A stretch of DNA of 64,000 nucleotides, taken from assembly GCA_017893485.1 (NCBI GenBank), contig CM030361.1, forward strand, positions 311,921,469 to 311,985,468, in the 5' to 3' direction. The position numbers and the translations under genes are program-made. Within the stretch, counting starts at the first letter, position 1; each line of letters begins with the position of its first letter. This DNA comes from Hemerocallis citrina. Its lineage: Eukaryota; Streptophyta; Magnoliopsida; Asparagales; Asphodelaceae. Below, one piece after another: positions 1-14,751 of this stretch. Below the pieces are notes generated by a model that ran no database searches, was not told where the DNA came from, and was given only the letters and a program-made list of their open reading frames with translations.

Positions 1-3000
1 AACTTTTAATTTTCCATCAATTTGTGGGCTGTACACTATTTTCGATCACTTTCTTCAGATTTAGTGTTTTACTGTTTTGGCCTCATTTGGTGGGTTATAG
101 TCCACAGTTTCCGGCCGTTTTCGTGAAATATTGTATTTAACTGTTTTAGCATCATTTGTTGGCTATAGTCCACAGTTTTCGGCCACTTTCGTGAGAATTT
201 TTGTTTACCACATTTTGTAGACTGTAGAACTCTATTTTCGATCACTTTAAAGAAATTTCGTATTTTACTATTTTGGCCTCATTCTGTGGGTTATAGTCCT
301 CAGTTTCCGATGGTTTTCGTGAAATTTTTTATTTGACTGTTTGAGTCTCAGTTGTGGGCTATAGTCCACAGTTTTCGAACACTTTCGTGAGATTTTTATT
401 TCCCTAATTTTGTTGGCTATAGTTCACTATTTTCGATCTTTCACGAGATTTCGTATTTTAATGTTTTGGCCTCATTTTGTGGTTTATTGTCCATAGTTTC
501 CGATCGTTTTCGTGAAATTTTGTATTTGACTGGTTCAGACTCATTTGTGGGACATAGTCCACAGTTTTCTCCCACTTTCGTGAGACTTTTTTTTTCCATC
601 AATTTGTGGGTTGTACACTGTTTTCGATCACTTTCATGAGATTTAGTATTATACTGTTTTGGCCTCATTTAGTGGGTTATAGTCGACAGTTTCCGACCGA
701 TTTCGTGAAATTTTGTATTTTACTTTTTTAGCCTCAGTACACATTTTGTGGGCTATAGTACACCTTTTCACGATCACTTTCAAGAAATTTCTTTTTTACT
801 ATTTTGGCCTCATTTTGTGGGTTATAGTCCTTAGTTTCCGACGGTTTTCGTTAATTTTTGTATTTGACTGTTTTAGTCTCGTTTGTGGGCTATAGTCCAC
901 AGTTTTCGAACACTTTCGTGAGATTTTTTATTTCCCACATTTTGTAGGCTACAGTACTCTATTTTCGATCACTTTAATGAGATTTCGTATTTTATTGTTT
1001 TGGCCTCATTTTGTGGTTTATATTCCACAATTTCTGATCGTTTTCATAAAAATTTGTGTTTGATAGTTTTAGCTTCATTTGTGGGCTATAATCCATAGTT
1101 TTCGGACACTTTCGTTAGAATGTTTATTTCTCACATTTTCTGGGCTATAGTACAATGTTTTTCGATCACTTTCATGTGATTTCATATTTTAATGTTTTTG
1201 CCTCATTTTGTGGGTTATAGTCCATAGTTTCCAACCATTTTCGTGAAATTTTGTACTTGACTGGTTCAGCATCATTTGTGGGCTATAGTTCTCAGTTTTC
1301 GCCCAGTTTCGTGAGACTTTTAATTTTCCATCAATTTGTGGGCTGTACACTGTTTTCGATCACTTTCTTGAGATTTCGTATTTTACTGTTTTGGACTTAT
1401 TTAGTGGGTTACAGTCCACAATTTTTGCTTTCTTTCGTGAAATATTGTATTTGACTGTTTTAGCCTAATTTGTGGGTTATAGTCCGCTGTTTTCGGCCAC
1501 TTTCGTGCGAATTTGTATTTCCCACATTTTGTGGGCTATAGTACACTATATCCGATCACTTTCATTAGATTTAGTATTATACTGTTTTGGCCTCATTCTG
1601 TGGGTTATAGTCCACAGTTTCTGGCCGTTTTCGTTAAATTTTGTATTTGACCGTTTTAGCCTCAGTTGTAGGCTATAATCCACAGTTTCCGGCCGTTTTC
1701 ATGAAATATTGAATTTAACTGTTTGAGCATCATTTGTGGGCTATAGTCCACAGTTTTCGCCCACTTTCGTGAGAATTTGTGTTTCCCACATTTTGTGGGC
1801 TATAGTACACTATTTTTGATCACTTTCAAGAGATTTCGTATTGTACTGTTTTGTCCTCATTTTGTGGGTTATAGTCCTCAGTTTCCGACAGTTTTCGTGA
1901 AATTTTGTATTTGACTGTTTTAGTCTCATTTGTGGGCTAGTCCACAGTTATCGAACACTTTCGTGAGATTTTTTATTTTCCACATTTTGTGGGCTATAGT
2001 ACACTGTTTTTGATCACTTTCATGAGATTTCGTATTTTAATGTTTTGGCATCATTTTGTGGTTTATAGTCCATAGTTTCCGATCGTTTTCGTGAAAATTT
2101 GAATTTGATTGTTTTAGCATCATTTGTGGGCTATAATCCACTGTTTTCGGGCACTTTCGTGAGAATTTTTATTTCCCACATTTTGTGGGTTATAGTACAC
2201 TGTTTTTCGATCACTTTCATAAGATTTCGTATTTTAATTTTTTGCCTCATTTTGTCGGTTATAGTCCATAGTTTCCGACCGTTTTCGTGAAATTTTGTAT
2301 TTGACCGGTTCAGGCTCAGTTGTGGGCTATAGTCCACAGTTTTCACCTACTTTCGTGAGATTTTTAATTATCCATCAATTTGTGGGATGTACAATGTTTT
2401 CGATCAGTTTCTTGAGATTTCGTATTTACTGTTTTGGCCACATCCACAGTTACCGTCCGTTTTCGTGAAATACCGTATATGACTGTTTTAGCCTCATTTG
2501 TGGGCTACTTTCGTGAGAATTTTTATTTCCCACATTTTGTGTGCTATAGTACACTGTTTTCGATCACTTTCATGAGATTTTGTATTTTACTGTTTTGGCC
2601 TCATTTTTAGTTTATAGTCCACAGTTTGCAACCGTTTTAGTGAAATTTTGTATTTGACTGTTTTAGCCTCAGTTGTGGGCTATAATCCATAGTTCCGGCC
2701 GGTTTGGTGAAATATTGAATTTAACTTTTTTAGCATCATTTGTGGGCTGTATAGTCCACAGTTTTCGGCCACTTTCGTGAGAATTTTAGTTTCGCACATT
2801 TTGTGGGCTATAGTGCACTATTTTCGATCACTTTCAAGAGATTTCATATTTTACTGTTTTGTCCTCATTTTGTGGGTTATAGTCCTCAGTTTCCGACGGT
2901 TTTCGTGAAATTTTGTGTTTGACTGTTTTAGTCTCATTTGAGGGCTAGTCCCCAGTTTTCGAACATTTTCGTGAGAATTTTTATTTCCCACATTTTGTGG

Positions 3001-4457
3001 GCAATAGAACAATTTTTCGATCACTTTCATGAGAACTCGTATTTTAATGTTTTGGCCTCATTGTGTGGTTTATAGTCCATTGTTTCTGATCGTTTTCGTG
3101 GAAATTTGAATTTGATTGTTTTAGCTTCATTTGTGGGCTATAGTCCACAGTTCTCGGACACTATCGTGAGAATTTTTATTTCCCACATTTTGTGGGCTAT
3201 GGTACACTGTTTTTCGATCACTATCATGAGATTTTGTATTTTAATATTTTTGCTTCATTTTGTGGGTTATAGTCCATAGTTTCCGTCCGTTTTCGTGAAA
3301 TTTTGTATTTGACTGGTTCAGCCTCATTTGTGGGCTTTAGTCCTTTCGCCCACTTTCGTGAGATTTTTAATTTTTCATCAATTTGTAGGTTGTACACTGT
3401 TTTCGATCACTTTTTTGAGATTTCGTATTTTAATGTTTTGGCCTCATTTAGTGGGTTATAGTCTGTAGTTTTGGGCCGTTTTCATGACATATTGTATTTG
3501 ACTGTTTTAGCCTCAGTTGTGGGCTATAGTTCACAGTTTCCGACCGTTTTTGTGCGAATTTTTATTTTCCACATTTTGTGGGCTATAGTACACTGTATCC
3601 GATCACTTAAATTAGATTTAGTATTATACTGTTTTTTGCCACATTTTGTGGGATATAGTCCACAGTTTTCGACCGTTTTTGTGAAATTTTGTATTTGGCG
3701 GTTTTAACTTCAGTTGTGGGCTATATAGTCCATAGATTCCGGCCGTTTTCGTGAAATATTGAATTTAACTGTTTTAGCATCATTTGTGGGCTGTAATCCA
3801 CAGTTTTCGGCCACTTTCGTGATATTTTTTGTTTCCCACATTTGGGGGCTATAGTACGCTGTTTTCGATCACTTTCAATAGAATTCACATTTTACTGTTT
3901 TGGCCTCGTTTTGTGGGTTATAGTCCTCAGTTTCCAACGGTTTTCGTGAAATTTTGTATTTGACTATTTTTGTCTCATTTATGGGCTATAGTCCACAGTA
4001 AACATTCGTGAGATTTTTTATTTCCCACATTTTCTGGGAAATAGTACACTCCTTTCGATCACTTTCATGAGATGTCGTATTTTAATGTTTTGGCCTCATT
4101 TTGTTGTTTATAGTCCATAGTTTCCGACCGTTTTCGTGAAAATTTGTATTTGACTGTTTTAGCTTCATTTGTGGGCAATAGTCCACAGTATTCGGACACT
4201 TTCGTGAGAATTTTTATGTCCCACATTTTGTGGGCTATAGTACACTGTTTTTCGATCACTTTCATGAGATTTCGTATTTTAATGTTCTTGCCTCATTTTG
4301 TGGGTTATAATCCGTAGTTTCCAACCGTTTTCTTGAAATTTTGTATTTGACTGGTTCCGCCTCATTTTTGGGCAATAGTGCATAGTTTCCGCCCACTTTC
4401 GTGGGATTTTTTATTTTCCATCAATTTGTGGGCTGTACACTGTTTTCGATCACTTTC
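1..4457 (+). repeat. Satellite array, block 1 (A-B-C trimers, ~1.0 kb HOR)
   Basis: Head-to-tail copies of the window's main satellite. Monomer A (about 67 bp) has the core GATCACTTTCATGAGATTT. B (about 69 bp) has GGCCTCATTTTGTGGGTTAT followed by a GTTTTCGTGAAATTTTG end. C (about 60 bp) has GTGGGCTATAGTCCACAG and a CACTTTCGTGAGA end. They recur in the order A-B-C, about 196 bp per trimer. A rarer variant marked by CTGGTTCAG, followed by a TTTTCCATCAATTTGTGGG unit, occurs near 530, 1261, 2305, 3313 and 4351. Those spacings are 731, 1044, 1008 and 1038 bp, which shows a higher-order repeat of about 1.0 kb. No gene lies here; short open frames are translations of the repeat. The array continues off the left edge and is cut at 4457 in an A monomer by the TTA microsatellite. 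Confidence 0.95.
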
Positions 4458-5570
<1,113 letters not shown>

Positions 5571-6235
5571 CAAATTGATATTCAAAATTGTCAGAAATAT
5601 AACATAAAAGCTTTTAAACTCTCTTTTTCAGAAAAACAGCTTTCAGATAATAGTTTTCAGCTAAAAATATAACCGAACAGCTTTTAAACACTCTTTTTCA
5701 GAAAAACAGCTTTCAGAATACAGTTTTCAGCTAGAAATATAACCGAACAGCTTTTAAACACTCTTTTTCAGAAAAACAGCTTTCAGATAACAGTTTTCAG
5801 CTAGAAATATAACCGAACAGCTTTTAAACTCTCTTTTTCAGAAAAACAGCTTTCAGATAACTGTTTTCAGCTAGAAATATAACCGAACAGCTTTTAAACA
5901 CTCTTTTTCAGAAAAACAGCTTTCAGAATACAGTTTTCAGCTAGAAATATAACCGAACAGCTTTTAAACTCTCTTTTTCAGAAAAACAGCTTTCAGATAA
6001 CTGTTTTCAGCTAGAAATATAACCGAACAGCTTTTAAACACTCATTTTCAGAAAAACAGCTTTCAGAATACAGTTTTCAGTTAGAAATATAACCGAACAG
6101 CTTTTAAACTCGCTTTTTCAGAAAAATAGCTTTCAGATAACAGTTTTCAGCTAGAAATATAACCGAACAGCTTCTAAACTCTCTTTTTCAGATAAACAGC
6201 TTTCAGAATACAGTTTTCAGAATACAATATAAACA
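5571..6235 (+). repeat. 70-bp minisatellite, ~9 copies
   Basis: Tandem 70-bp units contain AACAGCTTTCAGATAACAG, CAGCTAGAAATATAACCGAA and CTTTTAAACTCTCTTTTTC. The phrase TTTCAGATAA or TTTCAGAATA occurs at 5641, 5711, 5781, 5851, 5921, 5991, 6061, 6131 and 6201, exactly 70 bp apart. Two alternating subtypes are visible: TTTCAGATAAC with TTTAAACTCTC, and TTTCAGAATAC with TTTAAACACTC. Copies differ by only a few bases, so amplification was recent. The unit has no similarity to the surrounding satellite and no coding potential. Its origin, possibly an amplified fragment of a mobile element, is not clear. Confidence 0.95.
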
Positions 6236-6253
6236 AACATCTTTTAAACTCAC

Positions 6254-6319
6254 TTTCAGAATAACTCTATTCAGAATACTCTATTCAGAATACTCAATTC
6301 AGAATACTCTATTCAAAAT
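6254..6319 (+). repeat. 14-bp short tandem repeat ATTCAGAATACTCT, ~5 copies
   Basis: Directly after the 70-bp array, the unit ATTCAGAATACTCT repeats about five times with small changes (ATAACTCT, ATACTCAA, CAAAAT). It shares the TTCAGAATA word with the preceding 70-bp unit and so probably arose from its last, decayed copy. The main satellite resumes near 6331 at CATTTTGTGGGCTATAG. Confidence 0.85.
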
Positions 6320-6330
6320 ATCAAAACAAA

Positions 6331-9300
6331 CGCATTTTGTGGGCTATAGTACACTGTATCCGATCACTTTCATGGGATTTCATGAAATTTTGTATTTGAC
6401 TGTTTTATCCTCATTTGTGGGCTAGAGTCCACAGTTTTCATCCACTTTCGTGATATTTTTAGTTTTCCCTCATTTTGAGGGCTGTACACTATTTTTGGTC
6501 ACTTTCATTACATTTAGTATTATACAGTTTTGGCCTCATTTTGTGGGTTATAGTCCACAGTTTCCGACCATTTTCGTGAAAACAGTTTTAGGCTCAGTTG
6601 TGGGCTATATACTCCACACATTCTGGCCGTTTTCGTGAAATATTGAATTTAACTGTTTTAGCATCATTTGTGGGCTGTAATCCACAGTTTTCGGCCACTT
6701 TCGTGAGAATTTTTGTTTCCCACATTTGTGGGCAATAGTACACTGTTTTCGATTACTTTCAAGAGATTTCGTATTTTACTTTTTTGGCCTCGTTTTGTGG
6801 GTTAGTAGTCCACCGTTTCCGGCTGTTTTCGTGAAATATTGTATTTGACTGTTTTAGCCTCATTTGTGGGCTATAGTCCACTGTTTTCGGCCACTTTCGT
6901 GAAAATTTTTATTTCCCATATTTTGTGGGCAATAGTACCCTGTATCCGATCACTTTAATGAGATTTAGTATTATACTATTTTGGCCTCATTTTGTGTGTT
7001 ATTGTCCACAGTTTCCGACTGTTTTCGTGAAATTTTGTATTTTACTGTTTTAGCCTCAATTGTGGGCTATATAGTGCACTGATTCCGGCCGTTTTCGTGA
7101 AATATTGAATTAATTGTTTTGGCTTCATTTGTGGGCAATAGTCCACAGTTTTCGGCCACTTTCGTGAGAAATTTTGTTTCCAACATTTGTGGGCTATAGT
7201 ACACTGTTCTCGATCAGTTTCAAGAGATTTCATACTTTACTGTTTTGGCCTCATTTATGGGTTATAGTCAACAGTTTTCGAACACATTCGTGAGATTTTT
7301 TATTTCCCCCATTTTGTGGGATTTACACTTTTTTCGATAACATTCATGAGGTTTCGTATTTTAATGTTTTGGCCTCATTTTGTGGTTTATAGTCCATAGT
7401 TTCCGACCGTTTCCGTAAAATTTTGTATTTGATTGTTTTGGCTTCATTGGTGGGCTATAGTCCACAGTTTTCGGTCACTTTCGTGAGAATTTTTATTTCC
7501 AACATTTTGTAGGCTATAGCACACTTTTTTCGATCACTTTCATGAGATTTCGTATTTTAATGTTTTTGCCTCATTTTGAGGATTATAGTCCATAGTTTCC
7601 AACCGTTTTCGTGAAATTTTGTATTTGACTGGTTCAGCCTCATTTGTGTGCTATAGTCCACAGTTTTCGCCCACTTTCGTGAGATTTTCTATTTTCCATC
7701 AATTTGTGGGTTGTACACTGTTTTCGATCACTTTCTTGAGATTTCGTATTTTACTGTTTTGGCCTCATTTAGTGGGTTACAGTCAACAATTTCGGGCCGC
7801 TTTCGTGAAATATTGTATTTGCAGGTTTTTGCATCATTTGTGGGCTACAGTCCACAGTTTTCGGCCACTTTTGTGAGAAATTTTAATTCCAGCATTTTGT
7901 GGGCTGTGGTACACGGTTTTCGACCACTTTCCTGAGATTTAGTATTATACTGTTTTGGCCTCATTTTGAGGGTAATAGTCCACAATTTCTGACCGTTTTC
8001 GTGAAATTTGTATTTGATTGTTGTAGCCTCAGTTGTGGGCTATAGTCCACAGTTTCCAGCCGTTTTCTTGAGATATTGAATTTAACTGTTTTAGCTTCAT
8101 TTGTGGGCTATAGTCCACAATTTTTGCCCACTTTCGTGTGAATTTTTGTTTCCCACATTTTGTGGGCTATAGTACACCTTTTCGCGATCACTTTCATGAG
8201 ATTTCGTTTTTTACTGTTTTGGTCTCATTTTGGGGGTTATTGTCCTCAGTTTCCGACGGTTTTCGTGAAATTTTGTATTTGACTGTTTTTATCTCATTTG
8301 TGGGCTATAGTCAACAGTTTTCGAACACTTTCGTGAGATTTTTTATTTCCCATATTTTGTGGGCTATAGCACATTGTTTTCGATCACTTTCATGAGATTT
8401 TGTATTTTAATGTTTTGGCCTAATTTTGTGGTTTATAGTCCATAGTTTCCGTCCGTTTTCGTGAAAGTTTGTATTTTATTGTTTTAGCTTTATTTGTGGG
8501 CTATAGTCCACAGTTTTGGGACACTTTCTTGAGAATTTTTATTTCCCACATTTTGTGGGCTATAGTACACTATTTTTCGATCACTTTCATGAGATTTCGT
8601 ATTATAATGTTTTTGTCTCATTTTGTGGGTTATAGTCCATAGTTTCCAACCGTTTTCGTGAAATTTTGTATTTGACTCGTTCAACCTCATTTGTGGGCTA
8701 TAATGCACAGTTTTTGCCCACTTTTGTGAGATTTTTAATTTTCCATCAATTTGTGGGTTGTACAATGTTTTCGATCACTTTCTTGAGATTGCGTATTTTA
8801 CTATTTTGGCCTCATTTAGTGGGTTATAGTCCACAGTTTCAGGTCGTTTTCGTGAATTATTGTATTTGACTGTTTTAGCCTCCTTCGTGGGCTATGGTCC
8901 ACAGTTTTTGGCCACTTTCGTTATGATTCTTATTTCCCACATTTTGTGGGCTATAGTACACTGCTTTCGATCACTTTCATGAGATTTAATATTTTACTGT
9001 TTTGGGCTCATTTTGTGGGTTATTGTTAACAGTTTCCGACCATTTTCGTGAAATTTTGTATTTGACTGGTTCAGCCTCATTTGTGGGCTATAGTCAATAG
9101 TTTTTGCCCACTTTCGTGAGAATTTTAGATTTCCCTCAATTTGTGGGCTGTACACTTTTTTTGATCACTTTCATGAGATTTCCTATTTTACTGTTTGGGC
9201 CTCGTTTTGTGGGTTATAGTCCACAGTTTCCGGTCGTTTTCGTGAAATATTATATTTGACTGTGTTAGCATCATTTGTGGGCTATAGTCCACTGTTTTCG

Positions 9301-9640
9301 ACCACTTTCGTGACATTTTTTATTTCCCACATTTTGTGGGCATAGTACACTGTTTTCGATCATTTCCATGAGATTTTGTATTATACTATTTTGGCCTCAT
9401 TTTGTGGGTTATAGTCCATAGTTTCCGACGGTTTACGTGAAATTTTGTATTTGATTGTTTTAGTCTCATTTGTGGGCTATCGTCCACAGTTTTTGGACAC
9501 TTTCGTGTGAATTTTTATTTCCCACATTTTGTTTGTGGGCTATATAGTACACTGTTTTTGATTATTTTAATGTTTTAGCCTCATTTTGTGCTTTATAGTG
9601 CATACTTTCCGACCGTTTTCGTGAAATTTTATATTTCACT
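6331..9640 (+). repeat. Satellite array, block 2a
   Basis: The same A-B-C satellite in the same orientation as block 1. The CTGGTTCAG-type variant occurs at 7629, 8677 (as CTCGTTCAA) and 9067. The 1048-bp step between the first two repeats the spacing in block 1, so the TTA/minisatellite insertion splits a single higher-order domain. No gene is present. Confidence 0.95.
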
Positions 9641-12600
9641 ATTTTAGCCCCATTGTGGGCTATAGTCCACAATTTTCGTCCGCTTTCGTGATATTTTTAG
9701 TTTTCCATCATTTTGTGGGCTGTACACCGTTTTTTATCAGTTTCATGAGATTTCGTATTTTACTGTTTTGGCCTCAGTTTGTTGGTTATAGTCGACAATT
9801 TACGGCCGTTTTCGTGAAATATTGTATTTGATTGTTTTAGCCTCTTTTGTGGGCTATAGTACACAGTTTTCAGCCACTTTCGTGAGAAATTTTATTTCCC
9901 ACATTTTTGGGGCTATAGTACACTGTTTTCGATCACTTTCCTGAGATTTCGTATTTTAATATTTTGGCCTCATTTTATGAGTTTATAGTCCACAGTTTTC
10001 GACGGTTTTCTTGGAATTTTGTATTTGACTCTTTTAGCCTCATTTGTGGGCTATAGTCCAAAGTTTTCGGGCACTTTCATGAGAATTTTTCTTTCTCACA
10101 TTTTGTGGGCTATACACTGTTATCCGATCACTTTCATGAGATTACGTATTTTAATGTTTTGGCCTCATTTTGTGGTTTATAGTGCATAGTTTTCGACCGT
10201 TTTCGCGAAATTTTTTATTTGACTGTTTTATCCTCATTTGTGGGCTATAGTCCACTGTTTTGTCCACTTTCGTGATATTTTTAGTTTTCCCTCATTTTGA
10301 AGGTTGTACACTGTTTTTGATCACTTTCATGAGATTTCGTATTTTACTATTTTGGCCTTATTTTTTGGGTTATAGTCCACAGTTTCCGGCCGTTTTCGTG
10401 AAATATTGTATTTGACTATTTTAGCCTCATTTATGGGATATAGTCCACAGTTTTCGGCCACTTTCGTGAGAATTATTATTTCCCACATTTTGTGGGCAGT
10501 ACACTGTTTTCGATCACTTTCATGAGATTTCGTATTTTAATGTTTTGGCCTCATTTTGTGGTTTATAGTCCAGAGTTTCCAACCGTTTTCTTGAAAAATT
10601 GTATTTGACAGCTTTAGCTTCATTTGTGGGCTACAGTCCACAGTTTTTGGACACTTTCGTGGGAATTTTTATTTCCGACATTTTGTGGGCAATAGTACAC
10701 TGTTTTTCGATCACTTTCATGAAATTTCGTAATTGAATGTTTTATCCTCATTTTGTAGTTTGTAGTGCATAGTTTCCGACCGTTTTCGTGAAATATTGTA
10801 TTTCAATGTTTTAGCCCCATTTGTGGGCTACAGTTTTCGTCCGCTTTCGTGATATTTTTAATTTTCTCTCATTTTGTGGGTTGTACATTGTTTTTTAGCA
10901 CTTTCATGAGATTTCATATTTTACATTTTTGGCCATATTTTGCGGGTTATAGTCGAAAGTTTCCGCTCGATTTCGTGAAATATTGTATTTGACTGTTTTA
11001 GCCTTTTTTGTGCGCTATAGTCCACAGTTTTCGTCCACTTTATTGTGAATTTTTATTTCACACAATACACTATTTTCAATCACTTTCATGATATTTCGTA
11101 TTTTAATGTTTTGCACATTTTGTGAGTTATAGTCCACAGTTTTCGACGGTTTTCTTGGAATTTTGTATTTGTCTGTTTTAGCCTCATTTGTGGGCTATAG
11201 TCCGCAGTTTTCGAGCAATTTTGTGAGAATTTTTATTTTCCACTTTTTCTGGGCTATAGTACACTATTTTCCGATCACTTTCATGGGATTTCAGATTTTA
11301 ATGTTTTGGCCTCATTTTTTGGTTTATAGTGCATAGTTTCCGACCGTTTTCGTGAAATTTTGTATTTGACTGTTTTAGCCTCATTTATGGGCTATAGTCC
11401 ACAGTTTTCGTCCACTTTCGTGATAATTTTTAGATTTCCCTCATTTTGTGGGCTGTAAACTGTTTTTGATCACTTTCACGAGATTTCGAATTTTACTGTT
11501 TTGGCCTCATTTTTTGGGTTATAGTCCACAGTTTCCGGCCATTTTCGTGAAATATTGTATTTAACTGTTTTAGCCTCATTTGTGGACTATAGTCCACAGT
11601 TTTCGGCTACTTTCGTGAGAATTTTATTTCCCACATTTTGTGGGCTATTGTACACTATTTTCGATCACTTTCATGAGATTTCGTATTTTAATGTTTTGGC
11701 CTCATTTTGTGGATTATAGTCCATAGTTTCCGACCGTTTTCAGGAAAACTTGTATTTGACTGTTTTAGCTTCATTTGTGGGCTAGTCCACAGTTTTCGAA
11801 CACATTCCTGAGAACTTTTATTTCCTACATTTTGTTTGTGGGCTATATAGTACACTGTTTTCGATCACTTTCATGAGATTTCGTATTTTAATGTTTTGGC
11901 CTCATTCTGTGGTTTATAGTGCATAGTTTCCGACTGTTTTCGTGAAATTTTGTATTTCACTGTTTTAGCCCCATTAGGTGGGCTATAGTCCACAGTTTTC
12001 GTCCGTTTCGTGATATTTTTAGTTTTCCCTCATTTAGTGCGCTGTACACTGTTTTTTATCAGTTCCATGAGATTTCGTATTTTACTGTTTTGGCCTCATT
12101 TTGTAGGTTATAGTATACAGTTTCCGGCCGTTTTGTGAAATATTGTATTTGACTGTTTTAGCCTCTTTGTGGGCTATAGTGCACAGTTTTCGGCCACTTT
12201 CGTGAGAATTTTTATTTCCCATATTTTGTGGGCTATAGTACACAGTTTTCGATCACTTTCATGAGATTTCGTATTTTACTGTTTTGGCCTCATTTTGTGA
12301 GTTTATAGCCCACAGTTTTCGACGGTTTTCTTGGAATTTTGTATTTGACTGTTTTAGCCTTATTTGAGTGCTATAGTCCACAATTTTCGGGCACTTTCTT
12401 GAGAATTTTTATTTCCCACATTTTGTGGGCTAGTACACTGTTTTTTGATCACTTTAATGAAATTTTGTATTTTAATGTTTTGGCCTCATTTTGTGGTTTA
12501 TAGTGCATTGTTTCCGACAGTTTTTGTGAAATTTTGTATTTGACTGTTTTATCCTCAATTTTGGGCTATAGTCCACAGTTTTCGTCCACTTTCGTGATAT

Positions 12601-14235
12601 TTTTAGTTTCCTCTAATTTTAAGGGCCGTACACTGTTTTTGATCACTTTCATGAGATTTTGTATTTTACTGTTTTGGCCTCATTTTTTTGGGTTATAGTC
12701 CACAGTTTCCGGCCGTTTTCGTGAAATATTGTATTTGACTGTTTTAACCTCATCTATGGGTTAGAGTCCACAGTTTTTGGCCACTTTCGTGAGAATTTTT
12801 ATTTCCCACATTTTGTGGGCTATAGTACACTATTTTCTATCACTTTAATGAGATTTTGTATTTTAATGTTTTTGCCTCATTTTGTGGTTTATAGTCCATA
12901 GTTTCCGACCGTTTTCGTGAAAATTGTATTTCACAGTTTTAGGTTCATTTGTGGGCTATAGTCCACAGTTTTCAAACACTTTCGTGAGAATTTTTATTTC
13001 CCACATTTTGTGGGCAATAGTAGATTGTTTTTCGATCACTTTCATGAAATTTTGTATTTTAATGTTTTTGCCTCATTTTATGGTTTATAGTGCATAGTTT
13101 CCTACTGTTTTAGTGAAATTTTGTATTTCACTGTTTTAGCCTCATTTGTGGGCTATAGTTTTCGTCCGCTTTCGTGATATTTTTAGTTTTCCCTCATTTT
13201 GTGGGTTGTACACTGTTTTTTATCACTTTCATAAGATTTCGTATTTTACTGTTTTGGCCTTATTTTGTCGGTTATAGTCGAAAGTTTCTGGCCGTTTTCA
13301 TGAAATATCGTATTTGACTGTTTTAGCTTCTTCTGTGGGCTATAGTCCACAGTTTTTCGCCACTTTCGTGAGAATTTTTATTTCACACATTACACTCTTT
13401 TCAATCACTTTCATGAGATTTCGTATTTTAATGTTTTGGCCTCATTTTGTGAGTTACATTCCACAGTTTTCGATGGTTTTCTTGGAATTTTGTATTTGTC
13501 TCTTTGAGCCTCATTTGTGGGCTATAGTCCACAGTTTTTGGGCACTTTTGTAAGAATTTTTATTTCCCACATTTTGTGGGCTATAGTACACTGCTTTTCG
13601 ATCACTTTCATGGGATTTAGTATTTTAATGTTTTTGCCTCATTTTGTGGTTTATAGTGCATAGTTTCCAACCGTTTTCGTGAAATTTTGTATTTGACTAT
13701 TTTAGCCTCATTAGTGGGCTATAGTCCACAGTTTTCGTCCACTTTCGTGATATTTTTAGTTTTCCCTCATTTTGTGGGCTGTAAACTGTTTTTGATCACT
13801 TTCTCAAGATTTCAAATTTTAATGTTTTGGCCTCATTTTTTTGGTTATATTCCACAGTTTCCGGCCGTTTTCGTGAAATATTGTATTTAACTGTTTTAGC
13901 CTCATTTGTTGGCTATAGTCCACTGTTTTCGGCCATTTTCGTGAGATTTTTTATTTCCCATATTTTGTGGGCTATTGTACACTTTTTTCGATAACTTTCA
14001 TGAGATTTCGTACTTTAATGTTTTGGCCTCATTTTGTGGTTTATAGTCCATAGTTTCCGACTGTTTTCGTGAAAAATTGTATTTGACTGTTTTAGCTTCA
14101 TTTATGGGCTAGTCTACAGTTTTCAGACACTTTCGTGAGAATTTTTATTTCCCACTTTTTGTGGGCTAGTACACTGTTTTTCGATCACTTTCATGAGATT
14201 TCGTATTTTAATGTTCTGGCCTCATTTTTTGGTTT
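9641..14235 (+). repeat. Satellite array, block 2b (alternating 0.58 / 1.16 kb HOR)
   Basis: A variant C monomer containing GATATTTTTAGTTTTCC occurs at 9690, 10273, 10851, 11422, 12012, 12596, 13176 and 13749. Steps are 583, 578, 571, 590, 584, 580 and 573 bp, equal to three trimers. The bases before it alternate between GTCCGCTTTCG and GTCCACTTTCG types (at 12012 the first type is GTCCGTTTCG), so the true unit is about 1.16 kb with four copies. A second marker, GACGGTTTTCTTGGAATTTT, recurs near 9990, 11140, 12320 and, slightly changed, 13470. A perfect 18-bp palindrome, TGTGGACTATAGTCCACA, lies at 11581-11598. The array stops at about 14235 at an LTR-like sequence. Confidence 0.93.
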
Positions 14236-14751
14236 ATTAACACCCCACAAAATTGAAAATTACAAATTTTCCCTCGTGTGTTCACGTGTGTTTTGTAACA
14301 TGTTTTCACCACGTGTTTTGATTACCGACTATTTATGCCTTTTTCCGCATTGATTTGACCCTATTTTGAGTCAACAAAAATATCAAATTTCAATCTCTGC
14401 ATTTTATGTGTTGTTTTCGTGTTTTGATGCACGTATCAGTTATGTGTTTCCACCGCTACGTGCAATATTTTCTATGTACTTAAATTATTTATTCTAAATC
14501 TATTTTTATAAAACGGAAATTCATTTTTGCATTTTGATCTGAATAATTTTGTACGTATAATGCACGTGTTTTTCTATGTACGTAACAATTACGTCGTGAA
14601 ATATAAAATTAATAAATATATTTTTCTTATGTTATATTTTATCATGTTTAACATTTTTTCGTTGATAAAATCAATTTTCATATTTCGGTATTTTATGTGC
14701 AACGCACATGTTTTCGACGAACATATTTGAGCGTATTTATTTTTCAAAGTG
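14236..14751 (+). mobile_element. LTR-like fragment, start of nested mobile-element island
   Basis: The satellite is cut at TATTAACACCCCACAAAATT, a degenerate version of the TGTAACACCCC start seen 516 bp downstream and common at the 5' ends of plant Ty3/gypsy LTRs. The rest is AT-rich, with several ACGTG or CACGTG-type words such as TGCACGTGTTT and CAACGCACATG, and has no open frame worth calling. It is probably the outer part of an LTR into which the next element inserted, or a truncated relative of it. The boundary with the satellite is clear, but the element family is inferred. Confidence 0.5.

Noticed and set aside
5571..6235. Regular 70-bp units suggestive of a CRISPR array
   Set aside because: Whole units are repeated with no unique spacers, and the context is a plant nuclear satellite.
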